Part shown: positions 5,786 through 13,420 of the stretch, piece after piece
Layout of the letters: each line of letters opens with the position of its first letter
Position numbering within the stretch: position 1 is the first letter of the stretch
From: an uncultured Clostridia bacterium
Lineage (GTDB): Bacteria; Bacillota; Clostridia; Oscillospirales; Acutalibacteraceae
NCBI GenBank assembly: GCA_937898195.1
Contig: CALEJD010000010.1
Span: 1-39,993 of the forward strand
Reading direction: 5' to 3'
DNA: 39,993 nt
The notes under the pieces: model-generated
The model's input: only the letters and a program-made list of their open reading frames with translations
Told to the model about the DNA's origin: nothing
Database searches by the model: none
Position numbers and translations under genes: made by a program

Positions 5786-5791
5786 TATAAT
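5786..5791 (+). promoter_or_regulatory. -10 box for leaderless rusA
   Basis: TATAAT at 5786-5791 is followed by exactly six bases and then the rusA ATG at 5798, so the predicted +1 is the start codon itself. There is no ribosome site upstream of that ATG. A -35 near 5763 is poor. The same -10, six bases, ATG layout recurs at three other genes in this genome. Confidence 0.6.
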
Positions 5792-5797
5792 AAAATT

Positions 5798-6175
5798 ATG
5801 GAAGAAATTTATAGATTTATAATACCCCTACCGCCGTGTACTAAAAAAAATAGTTCTAATATTTTCATAAATCGTACAACAGGCAAACGATTTATAACCC
5901 CTTCTGACAGATATAAGCAATACGAAAAAGATTTTATGCTACTATGCCCCCTTATTCCTACAATAGATTATCCTGTGAACATCAAAGCGCTATATTATAT
6001 GCCAACTAAGCGCAAAGTTGATTTAGTTAATTTGCACTCTGCTCTGCACGATTGTATGGTAAAGAAGGGTGTTATTTTAGATGATAATTCCCAAATAATA
6101 GTATCGACAGATGGTTCTCGTGTGTGTTATGATAAATACAATCCACATACATTAGTTATAATAGAAAAATACTAA
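5798..6175 (+). CDS. rusA: RusA-like Holliday junction resolvase, leaderless mRNA
   Basis: A 125-aa RusA-family endonuclease. Recognised by the N-terminal IPLPPCTKKNSSNI segment (substrate loop), then KRKVDLVNLHSALHDCMVKKGVILDDNSQI, whose aspartates (DLVNL and DD) are the family's catalytic and metal ligands, and the closing DGSRV.YDK..PHT.V.I. RusA cuts four-way junctions and resolves branched DNA before packaging. The ATG at 5798 is preferred over an upstream TTG. It is the only ordinary gene on the plus strand, stands alone between the early and late operons, and ends at a strong terminator. Confidence 0.9.
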   Translation: MEEIYRFIIPLPPCTKKNSSNIFINRTTGKRFITPSDRYKQYEKDFMLLCPLIPTIDYPVNIKALYYMPTKRKVDLVNLHSALHDCMVKKGVILDDNSQIIVSTDGSRVCYDKYNPHTLVIIEKY

Positions 6176-6200
6176 AACCAAATAAACTAATATCTTTTTC

Positions 6201-6227
6201 AATAGCTCTATGGAGCTATTTTTTTAT
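6201..6227 (+). terminator. Rho-independent terminator of rusA
   Basis: AATAGCTC (6201-6208), loop TATG, GAGCTATT (6213-6220), then a run of T from 6221. An 8-bp stem with a U-run just after rusA on its own strand is a standard intrinsic terminator. Confidence 0.85.
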
Positions 6228-6250
6228 AAAAAAATCCCTTTTCGGGATAT
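6228..6250 (-). terminator. Rho-independent terminator at the end of the late operon
   Basis: On the minus strand ATCCC (6248-6244), loop GAAAA, GGGAT (6238-6234) is followed by a run of T (6234-6228). It follows the last late gene (6285-6482) and faces the rusA terminator, so the two convergent transcripts are each stopped between 6201 and 6250. Confidence 0.75.
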
Positions 6251-6284
6251 ATTGTTAGAAATTGGAGTTTATGTATGAAGAATA

Positions 6285-6482
6285 TTAAATATAAAAATCT
6301 AAAAATTCTCCGTGTTCGCTTTTAGTTTTATCTAATTGAGCTTTTGTTAAATTAAAGTTTGCCATATCACCATTGCGCTTATAATACTCGCATTCCCGTT
6401 CCAAGTGCCCTATTTTACTTTCATATTGGTTGTTAACTCTGATGATGTTTACTATTGTTCTTACTTTAATATTTGAGTGCAT
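6285..6482 (-). CDS. Last late gene, small helical protein (65 aa)
   Basis: Starts MHSNIKVRTIVNIIRVNNQY and continues with charged helices. The ATG follows AGGAG. It lies directly after the endolysin gene and before the operon terminator, so a lysis-related or accessory role is possible, but no motif supports a function. Confidence 0.6.
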   Translation of the reverse strand: MHSNIKVRTIVNIIRVNNQYESKIGHLERECEYYKRNGDMANFNLTKAQLDKTKSEHGEFLDFYI

Positions 6483-6490
6483 ATTAACTC

Positions 6491-6901
6491 CTAAACTAAA
6501 TAATTTGGATTACATTTCTTGCGATTATTTTTATGTCTATATGCAACGTGTAACCACTTTTTGCCTTTTGATTGTTCAATAAAACATTCGTCATAATCAA
6601 GATTCTGTACAATAAAATCATATACTTGTTTAAAAGTTGCTTTTTGCGGGATGACGTCTGCTGCGCACCCATATAGATGGTTTGAATTAGAAACACCATT
6701 AACTAGCATATTTAACTTTGTACACCTATAACCACTCGTAACAGTCATTGCGCCGAACTTATCGCGTATTGGTTGTAAAATATAAAAAATAAGACACAAT
6801 AAATTGTCTATTTCCTTAATTGTTGGAGTGTTATTAATGCCAAAGTTTTTTGCTGTTTGACTATATATTAATTCCGAGATTGAGAAATTAAGCCTGGTCA
6901 T
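6491..6901 (-). CDS. Endolysin, M15-family peptidase
   Basis: A 136-aa peptidase of the M15 (DD/LD-carboxypeptidase) group. The metal-binding signature is visible: SNHLYGCAADV (His and Asp ligands, about residues 80-90) and WLHVAYR (third His ligand, about 115-121), with the TSGYRC segment before them. It should cleave peptide bridges in host peptidoglycan at lysis. It sits after two membrane-linked candidates for holin, as in a lysis cassette. A second M15 domain is fused to the tail hub protein at 15967-17343; the two share the SxHLYGxAxD core. Confidence 0.88.
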   Translation of the reverse strand: MTRLNFSISELIYSQTAKNFGINNTPTIKEIDNLLCLIFYILQPIRDKFGAMTVTSGYRCTKLNMLVNGVSNSNHLYGCAADVIPQKATFKQVYDFIVQNLDYDECFIEQSKGKKWLHVAYRHKNNRKKCNPNYLV

Positions 6902-7184
6902 TTTTTCTCCTACACATTAATAATGCTTTTATTTCGTCGTTTTGTTCTTTAACTTCATCCAGCTTTGAATAAATATGGTTTTGAAACTCTTTATAAGCAT
7001 TAACTTCAACATATTTTTTTTGAATGTCGTCTTCTAATTCTCGTAGTTTAGTATCCATTTCGGCGCTCACTTCCCTGTGTTTCTTTTCTAATGCTTCAGG
7101 TCGTACAAAAAAATTATTCTGCAACATAAACACTAAAACTATCACTATATAAGGAGCGTATTGCTCAAGTTGTTCAATATTCAT
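6888..7184 (-). CDS. Membrane-anchored coiled-coil protein, candidate holin or accessory lysis protein
   Basis: 98 aa: one membrane helix at about residues 11-27 (YIVIVLVFMLQNNFFV), then a charged coiled coil (KKHREVSAEMDTKLRELEDD). The layout with one anchor plus coiled coil resembles XhlA-like or spanin-like lysis helpers. It overlaps the endolysin start by 14 bases. The cassette position is the main argument; the sequence alone does not prove holin activity. Confidence 0.55.
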   Translation of the reverse strand: MNIEQLEQYAPYIVIVLVFMLQNNFFVRPEALEKKHREVSAEMDTKLRELEDDIQKKYVEVNAYKEFQNHIYSKLDEVKEQNDEIKALLMCRRKNDQA

Positions 7185-7546
7185 CTTTTTAATAATCTTT
7201 CTACTGTTTTTGTTATCGCTTCAACATATTTCTTGCCATCGAATCCGGGAAACTTCACCCCGTCAAATTGCTTGCAATATTGCTCAAATGCTTCAGGGTT
7301 AAAATAGTTTTTAAAAGGTTTTGAGCTTCTGCTCCAGTTAAACGTATCTTGGCATAGCGCAAAGTTATGAAGATCACTTTTCCCGCCTTGTGATTTTGGG
7401 CACAAGTGCTCCAGTGTCACATTCTTTTTTGTAAGTTTGTTTCCGTAGATGTCATATTTTACTTCGGGCATTTCTCCTTCCAAATAGAGGGTTTTTAATA
7501 TCGACTTATAACCAAAATTAATTGGTAAAATCGTGGTTATTTTCAC
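7181..7546 (-). CDS. HNH endonuclease-like protein in the lysis cassette
   Basis: 121 aa with a core TLEHLCPKSQGGKSDLHNFALC at about residues 45-66: the EH...GG..DL.N...C pattern is that of HNH nucleases. It lacks the DNA-binding modules of the two plus-strand HNH genes and is on the same strand as its neighbours. The start is a GTG at 7546, ten bases after AAGGA. It may be a homing endonuclease or a packaging-associated nuclease; its place between a candidate holin and a membrane protein is odd. Confidence 0.7.
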   Translation of the reverse strand: MKITTILPINFGYKSILKTLYLEGEMPEVKYDIYGNKLTKKNVTLEHLCPKSQGGKSDLHNFALCQDTFNWSRSSKPFKNYFNPEAFEQYCKQFDGVKFPGFDGKKYVEAITKTVERLLKR

Positions 7547-7815
7547 TGTTTTGTTATTCCTTTAATCCGTGCTTGTATCAAGTTAAAAATTTGTTGAGTT
7601 ATAAATGGTATGTTTTCAATTAAAAGTTTTCTAATGATAAACTTAACAATAAAGTTCAAACCTATACCATCAAGTGCTACGTTGACATAATTTGTAATAA
7701 TATCGTCAAGTCTTTCTTTTTTTTGCGCTCCTGTTAAATCCTTGCATTCTTCGTATTTTTCAATATACATTTGCGCAGTTTCAACGAAGTTGTCAATAAA
7801 GCCTTTAATTTCCAT
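7543..7815 (-). CDS. Small protein of lysis region, weak holin candidate (90 aa)
   Basis: Starts MEIKGFIDNFVETAQMYIEK; residues 45-85 are moderately hydrophobic (VALDGIGLNFIVKFIIRKLL then ENIPFITQQIFNLIQ) and amphipathic. It could associate with membranes, and its position before the endolysin suggests a holin-like role, but there is no clean transmembrane pair. AGGAGG precedes the ATG. Low certainty on function. Confidence 0.5.
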   Translation of the reverse strand: MEIKGFIDNFVETAQMYIEKYEECKDLTGAQKKERLDDIITNYVNVALDGIGLNFIVKFIIRKLLIENIPFITQQIFNLIQARIKGITKQ

Positions 7816-7823
7816 AAGTCCTC

Positions 7824-8072
7824 CTATTCATTTTCTAAAATAGTTAATACAGCACCTACACTATCAGTTTTAATGTACATTGTTTCGGTGCCTGCTTTAT
7901 ATGTAAATTTTTCGTTTTGAAGTGTAAATTCAGCATCTGCAATTTTAATGTTTGCTATATTTTGAACCTGAAAACTATATGTTGTATCAGCAACAAAAGT
8001 TATGCTTGATAACGTTTCAACGTCCTCATAAGTTGTATTTGTAATTGTACCCGTAAAAGATTGTACTGTCAT
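7824..8072 (-). CDS. Small beta-rich virion-like protein (82 aa)
   Basis: Reads MTVQSFTGTITNTTYEDVET with repeated Thr/Val/Ile strands throughout and no helices evident. This composition is typical of small virion or fibre-tip proteins. AGGAGG precedes the ATG. It follows the propeller-type fibre gene, so a fibre accessory is likely. No family recognised. Confidence 0.6.
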   Translation of the reverse strand: MTVQSFTGTITNTTYEDVETLSSITFVADTTYSFQVQNIANIKIADAEFTLQNEKFTYKAGTETMYIKTDSVGAVLTILENE

Positions 8073-8086
8073 TTTATCCTCCTATA

Positions 8087-9454
8087 TTAATTTTTATAAT
8101 TCACTTTTACGAACGTATGATAAGTTTTTATTGCACCTTCAATTTGATTTGTAGTTATTGCAAATTCACCATATTTATTTACACCAACACAAGAAGTAAA
8201 TCCTGCGGTGCCAGCATTTGTTGAAAGAACTCTTTTAAATGTTCTTCCGCTATCTTTACTTAAATATATCGTAGCTTGTGAGTCCTGATAAGCATCTCCA
8301 CCTACGCAGGTCAAAACAATAATATTTTCTCCTGCTTTGTGAATGCCATAAATTATATTATTAAAATCAGCAAGTGGTTTTGTTGTATCTACAACATCCG
8401 ATAATTTAGCAGTGCATACTTCCCACGGTCTGTAATTTGAATCAGAACCCCATATAATTTCTCCAGGTGCATATTCTTGTATTCTTAAAGTCCTATATCT
8501 TTGAGAGTTAACTCCTGTTATTTCAGAAAAGCTAGAACCATCTTTATTTGCTGTGAACCATTTTACATTAGCATTTTCGTCACCTGATGTGATTATTAAT
8601 TTATCTGAATAATGAAGATAATCTATACTATGCCAATGTCTTATTTCAGATATATTTTCTTTTGATAATGCTATTGCCCATGTTGCACCATTATCATTAC
8701 TCTTAAATATTCTATATGGTCTGGATGATGTTGTTCCATACTCACCAAAAACAATATTATTTCCTATCCAAGTGCAAGAGTTATAAAATGCGGGCAATAC
8801 TGGGGTATCTTCTGCAATTGAACTTAAATCGGGATTTGACCAATTATTTCCTCCATCTATTGTTAAAAATATTTCACCTTTATTTGTGAATACTATCATT
8901 TTATCAGGATTAGTAGTTGAAATTTTACCTGTTACAATGTAATCCTGTTGAATGTTGATATTAGTATCATAAGTTTTTGCTATTGTATGACCACCATCAT
9001 TTGAAATATATACCATCTTACCCATACCGTACAGAACATTATTAACAGCGCAAGATAAACATCTATATTCATTCGGCATATAATTGTTGACAATAATATC
9101 AGGCTCATTATTTTTAACTTCTATTTCAATCCCTTTGATAATTTCAACATCACAAGCAGTTAATATCGCAGTAAGTGTGATATTTTCAACATTCATTATT
9201 TTAATAACACTTTTAGGATTTAATCTAAAATTTGTTAAACTATTATTTATATTTACTTCTACACATCCAAAACAATCGTTATTTTTTAAATATATTGTTT
9301 CATTGTTTAGTGTGATATTAACAGGGTTTTGTTTTGTAACATTGTATGACGTTACAGATAAATTTCCATCTCCTGCTAAATTATTTAATAATTTATTTAT
9401 TTTTTTTAATTCAGAAGTTTCAGGTGATGTACCTATATGAAATACTTCATTCAT
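8087..9454 (-). CDS. Tail fibre/spike with Asp-box (sialidase-fold) beta-propeller
   Basis: 455 aa. The C-terminal two thirds carry repeated Asp-box motifs: SNDGGHTI (about 151), TIDGGNNWS (about 202), KSNDNGATWA (about 251) and SKDSGRTFK (about 398), the SxDxGxTW pattern of BNR repeats in six-bladed propellers. The N-terminus (about 1-125) has VNITLNN-type beta strands and may be the attachment and trimerisation part. The Arg triad and FRIP motif of true sialidases are not evident, so glycan binding is more likely than hydrolysis. AGGTG precedes the ATG. It is one of four adjacent fibre-type genes, so it probably forms the receptor-binding device. Confidence 0.75.
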   Translation of the reverse strand: MNEVFHIGTSPETSELKKINKLLNNLAGDGNLSVTSYNVTKQNPVNITLNNETIYLKNNDCFGCVEVNINNSLTNFRLNPKSVIKIMNVENITLTAILTACDVEIIKGIEIEVKNNEPDIIVNNYMPNEYRCLSCAVNNVLYGMGKMVYISNDGGHTIAKTYDTNINIQQDYIVTGKISTTNPDKMIVFTNKGEIFLTIDGGNNWSNPDLSSIAEDTPVLPAFYNSCTWIGNNIVFGEYGTTSSRPYRIFKSNDNGATWAIALSKENISEIRHWHSIDYLHYSDKLIITSGDENANVKWFTANKDGSSFSEITGVNSQRYRTLRIQEYAPGEIIWGSDSNYRPWEVCTAKLSDVVDTTKPLADFNNIIYGIHKAGENIIVLTCVGGDAYQDSQATIYLSKDSGRTFKRVLSTNAGTAGFTSCVGVNKYGEFAITTNQIEGAIKTYHTFVKVNYKN

Positions 9455-10183
9455 CTATATCACCTCTGTAACATCTGTATCTGTATGACGAATATACGTT
9501 AATTTTGTATTTGTAGCATCAAGTGTTCTAACTTCTGTTACTTTATTTGTTTCATAAGTAAAAACATCAGACCTTATTTTTACATTATCTGAGCTTCTGT
9601 AATGGTCTATCTGGTCAATTTGTCCTGCATATGTACCTGCTTCTATTTTATGTACTGTTTGATATGTTCCTCTGATATCGTGAAATAAATTATCATAAGG
9701 ATTTTCATATAAGAATTGATTGTAATAAGCGGTATCATAAGATTGACTAGAACCTTCAACGAGTGTATTTGTATTTTTCATATTATCTTCAACTGATATT
9801 CTTACGTATTTAGTTGTTGCGGTTGTTGAAATTGTTCTTGTTCCTGAACCACCTGAGATATATGATTTATTCTCATCATATAATGCAAACGTGCTTGTAG
9901 TTCTTTTTGTGTATGTAGTTGAGGGTTTTACTATTATCCAATCACTAGCATTATATCCACTCGCAGCTACTAAATTACCGTTTGAATTATGTACATAATA
10001 ACCTTCCGTAATTGTGTCTTTATTGTACAAGTTTGAACCTGTAACAACCGCATTTCTTAAATCTTTAGCATCATTTAATTTAATATTTATTTGTGTAGCA
10101 GTATCAGTTATTGCATTTGCTTTCGCAACGCCTGAATTAATTTGACTACTTGTAACATCTAAAATTATTGCATCCTGTGTCAT
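9455..10183 (-). CDS. Tail fibre-like protein (242 aa)
   Basis: Starts with a helical stretch (MTQDAIILDVTSSQINSGVA, then ITDTATQINIKLNDAKDL) and continues with Thr/Ser/Tyr/Asn-rich beta structure (VKPSTTYTKRTTSTFALYDE). A TYTKRTTS...FALYDE...YVRISV region resembles a small carbohydrate-binding jelly roll often seen in phage fibres. AAGGAG lies before the ATG at 10183, inside the end of the preceding small gene. Its stop abuts the start of the propeller gene. Role in host binding inferred from composition and neighbourhood. Confidence 0.65.
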   Translation of the reverse strand: MTQDAIILDVTSSQINSGVAKANAITDTATQINIKLNDAKDLRNAVVTGSNLYNKDTITEGYYVHNSNGNLVAASGYNASDWIIVKPSTTYTKRTTSTFALYDENKSYISGGSGTRTISTTATTKYVRISVEDNMKNTNTLVEGSSQSYDTAYYNQFLYENPYDNLFHDIRGTYQTVHKIEAGTYAGQIDQIDHYRSSDNVKIRSDVFTYETNKVTEVRTLDATNTKLTYIRHTDTDVTEVI

Positions 10184-10185
10184 AA

Positions 10186-10344
10186 TTATCTCCTTATATA
10201 CAAAATATTACTTTCGCTATCTAGCAATTGAGCTTCTGTACTGTCTTGAAGGTTGTAAAATATAAGTTGTTTTTTACAATTAATTTCGAAACTACTTTTA
10301 TTAAAAAATTTTAATGTCGGTTGTTCAATTGGTACAATTAACAT
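10186..10344 (-). CDS. Small fibre-cluster protein (52 aa)
   Basis: A short frame filling the gap between two fibre-region genes: MLIVPIEQPTLKFFNKSSFE, ending ...SESNILYIRR. GAGGAATAAAAG precedes the ATG, and its stop lies two bases from the next start. The beginning resembles a beta-hairpin. Function unknown; possibly a fibre connector. Confidence 0.55.
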   Translation of the reverse strand: MLIVPIEQPTLKFFNKSSFEINCKKQLIFYNLQDSTEAQLLDSESNILYIRR

Positions 10345-10347
10345 CTT

Positions 10348-10863
10348 TTATTCCTCGCTTTCTGTTGAATAATTAATATCAATAGCATTGACTTCTTCAA
10401 TGGTAGATGCTAATTCAATTTGAGCTTTATAATTTGGATATTTTTCAATCCATAATGTTCTTATTGCAGATAAAATTAAATTAAGTCTTATGTATTGAAT
10501 ATCTTGGATTGAAAGCTCAATTATCTCATCATTTTTATCATTCCAAGGCGTTGAATCTTCCCCTAATGCAATAAGTGCTTCTTCTGTATCTTTTAAGTTT
10601 TGTCTGTTTGATAAACTCATTTCAAATATGCAGTTTTTATGTTCAATTGTGCCGTTTTGTTCATAATCGTATGCTTTTGACAATGCCTCATTAAATTTAA
10701 CTTCTTTTGCTTGTTGCAATAATTCTTCCTGTGTATCACCCCAAGCCTGTAATGTCTCATCAGTTTCTCTAATCTCATAACCTTGTTGATGATTATTGAG
10801 AACGATAAAATCCATTCTTTGTTTATCTGTATAAGGTTTTTGTAATTCTGCTTTGATTTCCAT
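10348..10863 (-). CDS. Tail fibre assembly-like protein (171 aa)
   Basis: Starts MEIKAELQKPYTDKQRMDFI and continues with VLNNHQQGYEIRETDETLQAWG, a layout common in small phage fibre-associated proteins (a short beta part then long helices to the C-terminus). Likely a chaperone or adaptor for the fibres encoded next to it. Start overlaps the stop of the discoidin-like gene. Family call rests on general resemblance only. Confidence 0.6.
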   Translation of the reverse strand: MEIKAELQKPYTDKQRMDFIVLNNHQQGYEIRETDETLQAWGDTQEELLQQAKEVKFNEALSKAYDYEQNGTIEHKNCIFEMSLSNRQNLKDTEEALIALGEDSTPWNDKNDEIIELSIQDIQYIRLNLILSAIRTLWIEKYPNYKAQIELASTIEEVNAIDINYSTESEE

Positions 10864-11399
10864 TAAATTACTCCTTTTAAGTTCTGAATTTGTTTTAATG
10901 CTGTTATATTAATTTCTGCGATTGCAAATTGTATGTTGTTAAAAGAGCGTGAGAACACCCATTTATAATATGTGTAAAAATCAGGGTTTGCACAAACTAC
11001 ATCAACACTTGTACTCGCTGTCGGAATACTATAATCTGATTTTGAACCAACCTCGGTAAAATCCGTTCCGCTATTAGAACCATACAATATTACATCTTGT
11101 GGGAAGCGGTCAAGATAAGTGGTTTCAGCCGTTTGAACCATTGAAAACTCTGTTATCTTTAACGAAATAGGTAATTCCCATAAGATATAGCCACCACTCG
11201 TGGTAGCAGCACCGAACTTTGTGCTGTTATCAGCATCAAAAATATGCCATAGTGGACTATCGCCCCAAGCCGAAAGGTCTGTTGATAATGTGCCATAAGA
11301 ATTATTAGCGCTAAATGTTGCTTGCGTCCAAGAACTTTCAGTCGTTCCTGCATCTATTGCATATATATTTCCGTTTGTACTTATTGCTTTTATTTCCAT
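10863..11399 (-). CDS. Discoidin (F5/8 type C)-like fibre protein (178 aa)
   Basis: The sequence WHIFDADNSTKFG ... YILWELPISLKITEFSMVQT, then LDRFPQDVILYGSNSGTDF, matches the galactose-binding-like discoidin pattern (aFDgxxxTkw, WxLPxxxxItxfxi, RFPkdwxLyGSNDG). Such domains bind cell-surface glycans, so this protein probably contributes to receptor binding. It lies between the main fibre and the fibre-assembly-like gene. No enzymatic motif. The ATG shares its first codons (MEIKA) with the next gene. Confidence 0.75.
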   Translation of the reverse strand: MEIKAISTNGNIYAIDAGTTESSWTQATFSANNSYGTLSTDLSAWGDSPLWHIFDADNSTKFGAATTSGGYILWELPISLKITEFSMVQTAETTYLDRFPQDVILYGSNSGTDFTEVGSKSDYSIPTASTSVDVVCANPDFYTYYKWVFSRSFNNIQFAIAEINITALKQIQNLKGVI

Positions 11400-11408
11400 T
11401 GTGCTTCC

Positions 11409-12767
11409 TTAACTTATATAACCGCAAGCGTGCCAAAATGCGCCATCATAGACATTACTTAGATAAAATGTAAAGCCCGTTGTAGTTTGAGTCAGTATTG
11501 TAGGTGTATAACTACTACCACCGTCAGCATCTTTTACTCCAAATGCAACTGAATAATTAGTATTAATATATTTTTTTAACAAAGTTACGGATGCATTATT
11601 TCCTGTGCCTTCAAAACCACCTTGCTCACACCAACCGTCACTATATACTCTGTACCAAGAAGTACCATTTGCATAAGTTTCTACAATATGTGGCTTAGTA
11701 CAATTGCTCAAATCAACATCAGCTTTGCCATTCAAATCTGTTGCTATTTCGTCAATATCTACTTGAATATTTGTTTTTGTAGACGTTGCTACTACAATAT
11801 AATAATAACCGTCTAAAGCTGTAGTTATATTTGCTAAATCAGCGATAATACCTGATTTTGTGCTATCTGTTGTAATACCAAAAGCCCCTGCAACACCTGT
11901 ACCTGATACTTGTGGACCAGCACTTGCGCCATAAGCATTACTTAAAGCATATAAGCCATTTCCAGAAGTACCAGAAGTTGAACTTAACCCATAATTACCA
12001 CTTCCTGTAGTCAAGCCTAAAACAATACCGTTACCTTTTGCTGGAGCTGTGCTTGCAAAATCTTTGGTATAAATCTTATTGCTATATTTTGGTAATCTTA
12101 CAGTATTATTAACAGAGTCATAAACAAATTTTCCGCATACACCATAGGTTGTTACAGCACTTTGCCAATTTGCTTCTGTGTCAAATATTGCTGTATAATC
12201 GCCACTATTGTATAAATCAGCAATATAATCAATAAATGCTTTGTATGAACCATATTGTAATTGCGAACCGTCTAACGGATGCAATCCTGCATCTGTTAAT
12301 GGCATTGTACTTGAAACGATTTCACCAATATTACGGGAACCGCCACCAAAGGCAAGTTCTTTCCAATAATTGTTATCAGATAAAGCATTTCCTATGTTAT
12401 TATCTACTAAAGACTTATAAAATACAAGATTATCTTCGCTATTTATACCTTTGCAAATAGAATTTTGGTAATATGTAGTATTTGCATCATATTCGGGTAT
12501 ACCTTCCTGTAAAACATAGGCATTTTGATACGATAAAACTTTATGAACACCTGTCATTTCTGGTAAGGGTGGGAATTGGTCAGTCGGAGTTACTGCATCA
12601 ATCCAACCATTAGACCAAGCGGGTAGACTTTGTATTGTAGCAACATCACCAGTTGCATTATACGTTCCTGCTTTACCACTTCCAAACTGTCCTATCTCTT
12701 TAGGGGTATTTGTTGTAGAAGCAGTTTCACCAAATATTTTTGCAGTTAATCTTGTTAATTTCGCCAT
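11409..12767 (-). CDS. Major tail fibre protein (452 aa)
   Basis: Start set at the ATG at 12767, which follows AGAGG and overlaps the stop of the upstream gene (TAATG). The N-terminus MAKLTRLTAKIFGETASTTN probably attaches to the baseplate; then come GIPEYDANTTYYQNSI and FYKSLVDNNIGN, a chitin-binding-like carbohydrate module, and NIGEIVSSTMPLTDAGLHPL followed by DGSQLQYGSYKAFIDYIADL, a tail-collar-like fibre repeat I know from many gut phages. A Gly/Ser-rich middle (about 260-300) and a compact C-terminal domain ending WHACGYIS complete it. Likely the main host-recognition fibre. Confidence 0.8.
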   Translation of the reverse strand: MAKLTRLTAKIFGETASTTNTPKEIGQFGSGKAGTYNATGDVATIQSLPAWSNGWIDAVTPTDQFPPLPEMTGVHKVLSYQNAYVLQEGIPEYDANTTYYQNSICKGINSEDNLVFYKSLVDNNIGNALSDNNYWKELAFGGGSRNIGEIVSSTMPLTDAGLHPLDGSQLQYGSYKAFIDYIADLYNSGDYTAIFDTEANWQSAVTTYGVCGKFVYDSVNNTVRLPKYSNKIYTKDFASTAPAKGNGIVLGLTTGSGNYGLSSTSGTSGNGLYALSNAYGASAGPQVSGTGVAGAFGITTDSTKSGIIADLANITTALDGYYYIVVATSTKTNIQVDIDEIATDLNGKADVDLSNCTKPHIVETYANGTSWYRVYSDGWCEQGGFEGTGNNASVTLLKKYINTNYSVAFGVKDADGGSSYTPTILTQTTTGFTFYLSNVYDGAFWHACGYIS

Positions 12768-13420
12768 TATGTTATTTCCTCTAATATTATTGTGCAACCT
12801 GTTGGACATGGAAGAATATCTTTATAGCTTGCTAAAGTCATTACATTTTTGTAAGAACTATCATAGTGATATGTTACTTCCATTGTGTCCCAAGTAGTAT
12901 AGACTTTGCCATCCGACCACTTCCAAATTGCATCGTCTATATTTTTACAAGTATGGTTAATTGAATTATAAATTATTTTTAATTTTATTAAGCGTCTAAA
13001 ATATTCATCACCTATTTGGTTAACTGTGGTTCTTACATCTTGCCAAGCTTCATAAGTCAAAAAGCCACCCTTGTGACTATTGAAGTTTTCATAAGTTGAA
13101 AAACCACCCTGATATTGGTCATAACTACTTGCTTGTATGCTATCATAATAAACCAACGAAACGTATGGGTGTGTCCATAAATCAATAGCGTCATAATATC
13201 TATCTAAACCCACCCATTTACCAACTACGTCCAGTTGTGCGCCTTCGGATTTTTCAACATTTAAACATAAATCTCTAATTTTTAAAATTAAAACATTTGC
13301 AAAAATTAAATCACACAATAAATCAATTAATGCCCTATTTTTAGGCGATTGGCGATACTGGATTATAATTAAATCCTTTAGCCAATTCTTAATATTTTGT
13401 AGTTCTAAATTATAGTCCAT
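12767..13420 (-). CDS. Baseplate/tail protein, DUF2612-like (217 aa)
   Basis: The N-terminal 80 residues, with KNRALIDLLCDLIFAN and LDVVGKWVGLDRYYD, match the pattern of DUF2612 proteins (xLDxxGxxxGxxR), which follow the J protein in many contractile-tail clusters and correspond in position to P2 gpI. It likely links the baseplate wedge to the fibre encoded next. The ATG at 13420 overlaps the J stop codon. Confidence 0.78.
   Translation of the reverse strand: MDYNLELQNIKNWLKDLIIIQYRQSPKNRALIDLLCDLIFANVLILKIRDLCLNVEKSEGAQLDVVGKWVGLDRYYDAIDLWTHPYVSLVYYDSIQASSYDQYQGGFSTYENFNSHKGGFLTYEAWQDVRTTVNQIGDEYFRRLIKLKIIYNSINHTCKNIDDAIWKWSDGKVYTTWDTMEVTYHYDSSYKNVMTLASYKDILPCPTGCTIILEEIT

Noticed and set aside
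8087..9454. Active sialidase
   Set aside because: Asp-boxes define the fold only; no FRIP motif or arginine triad could be located.
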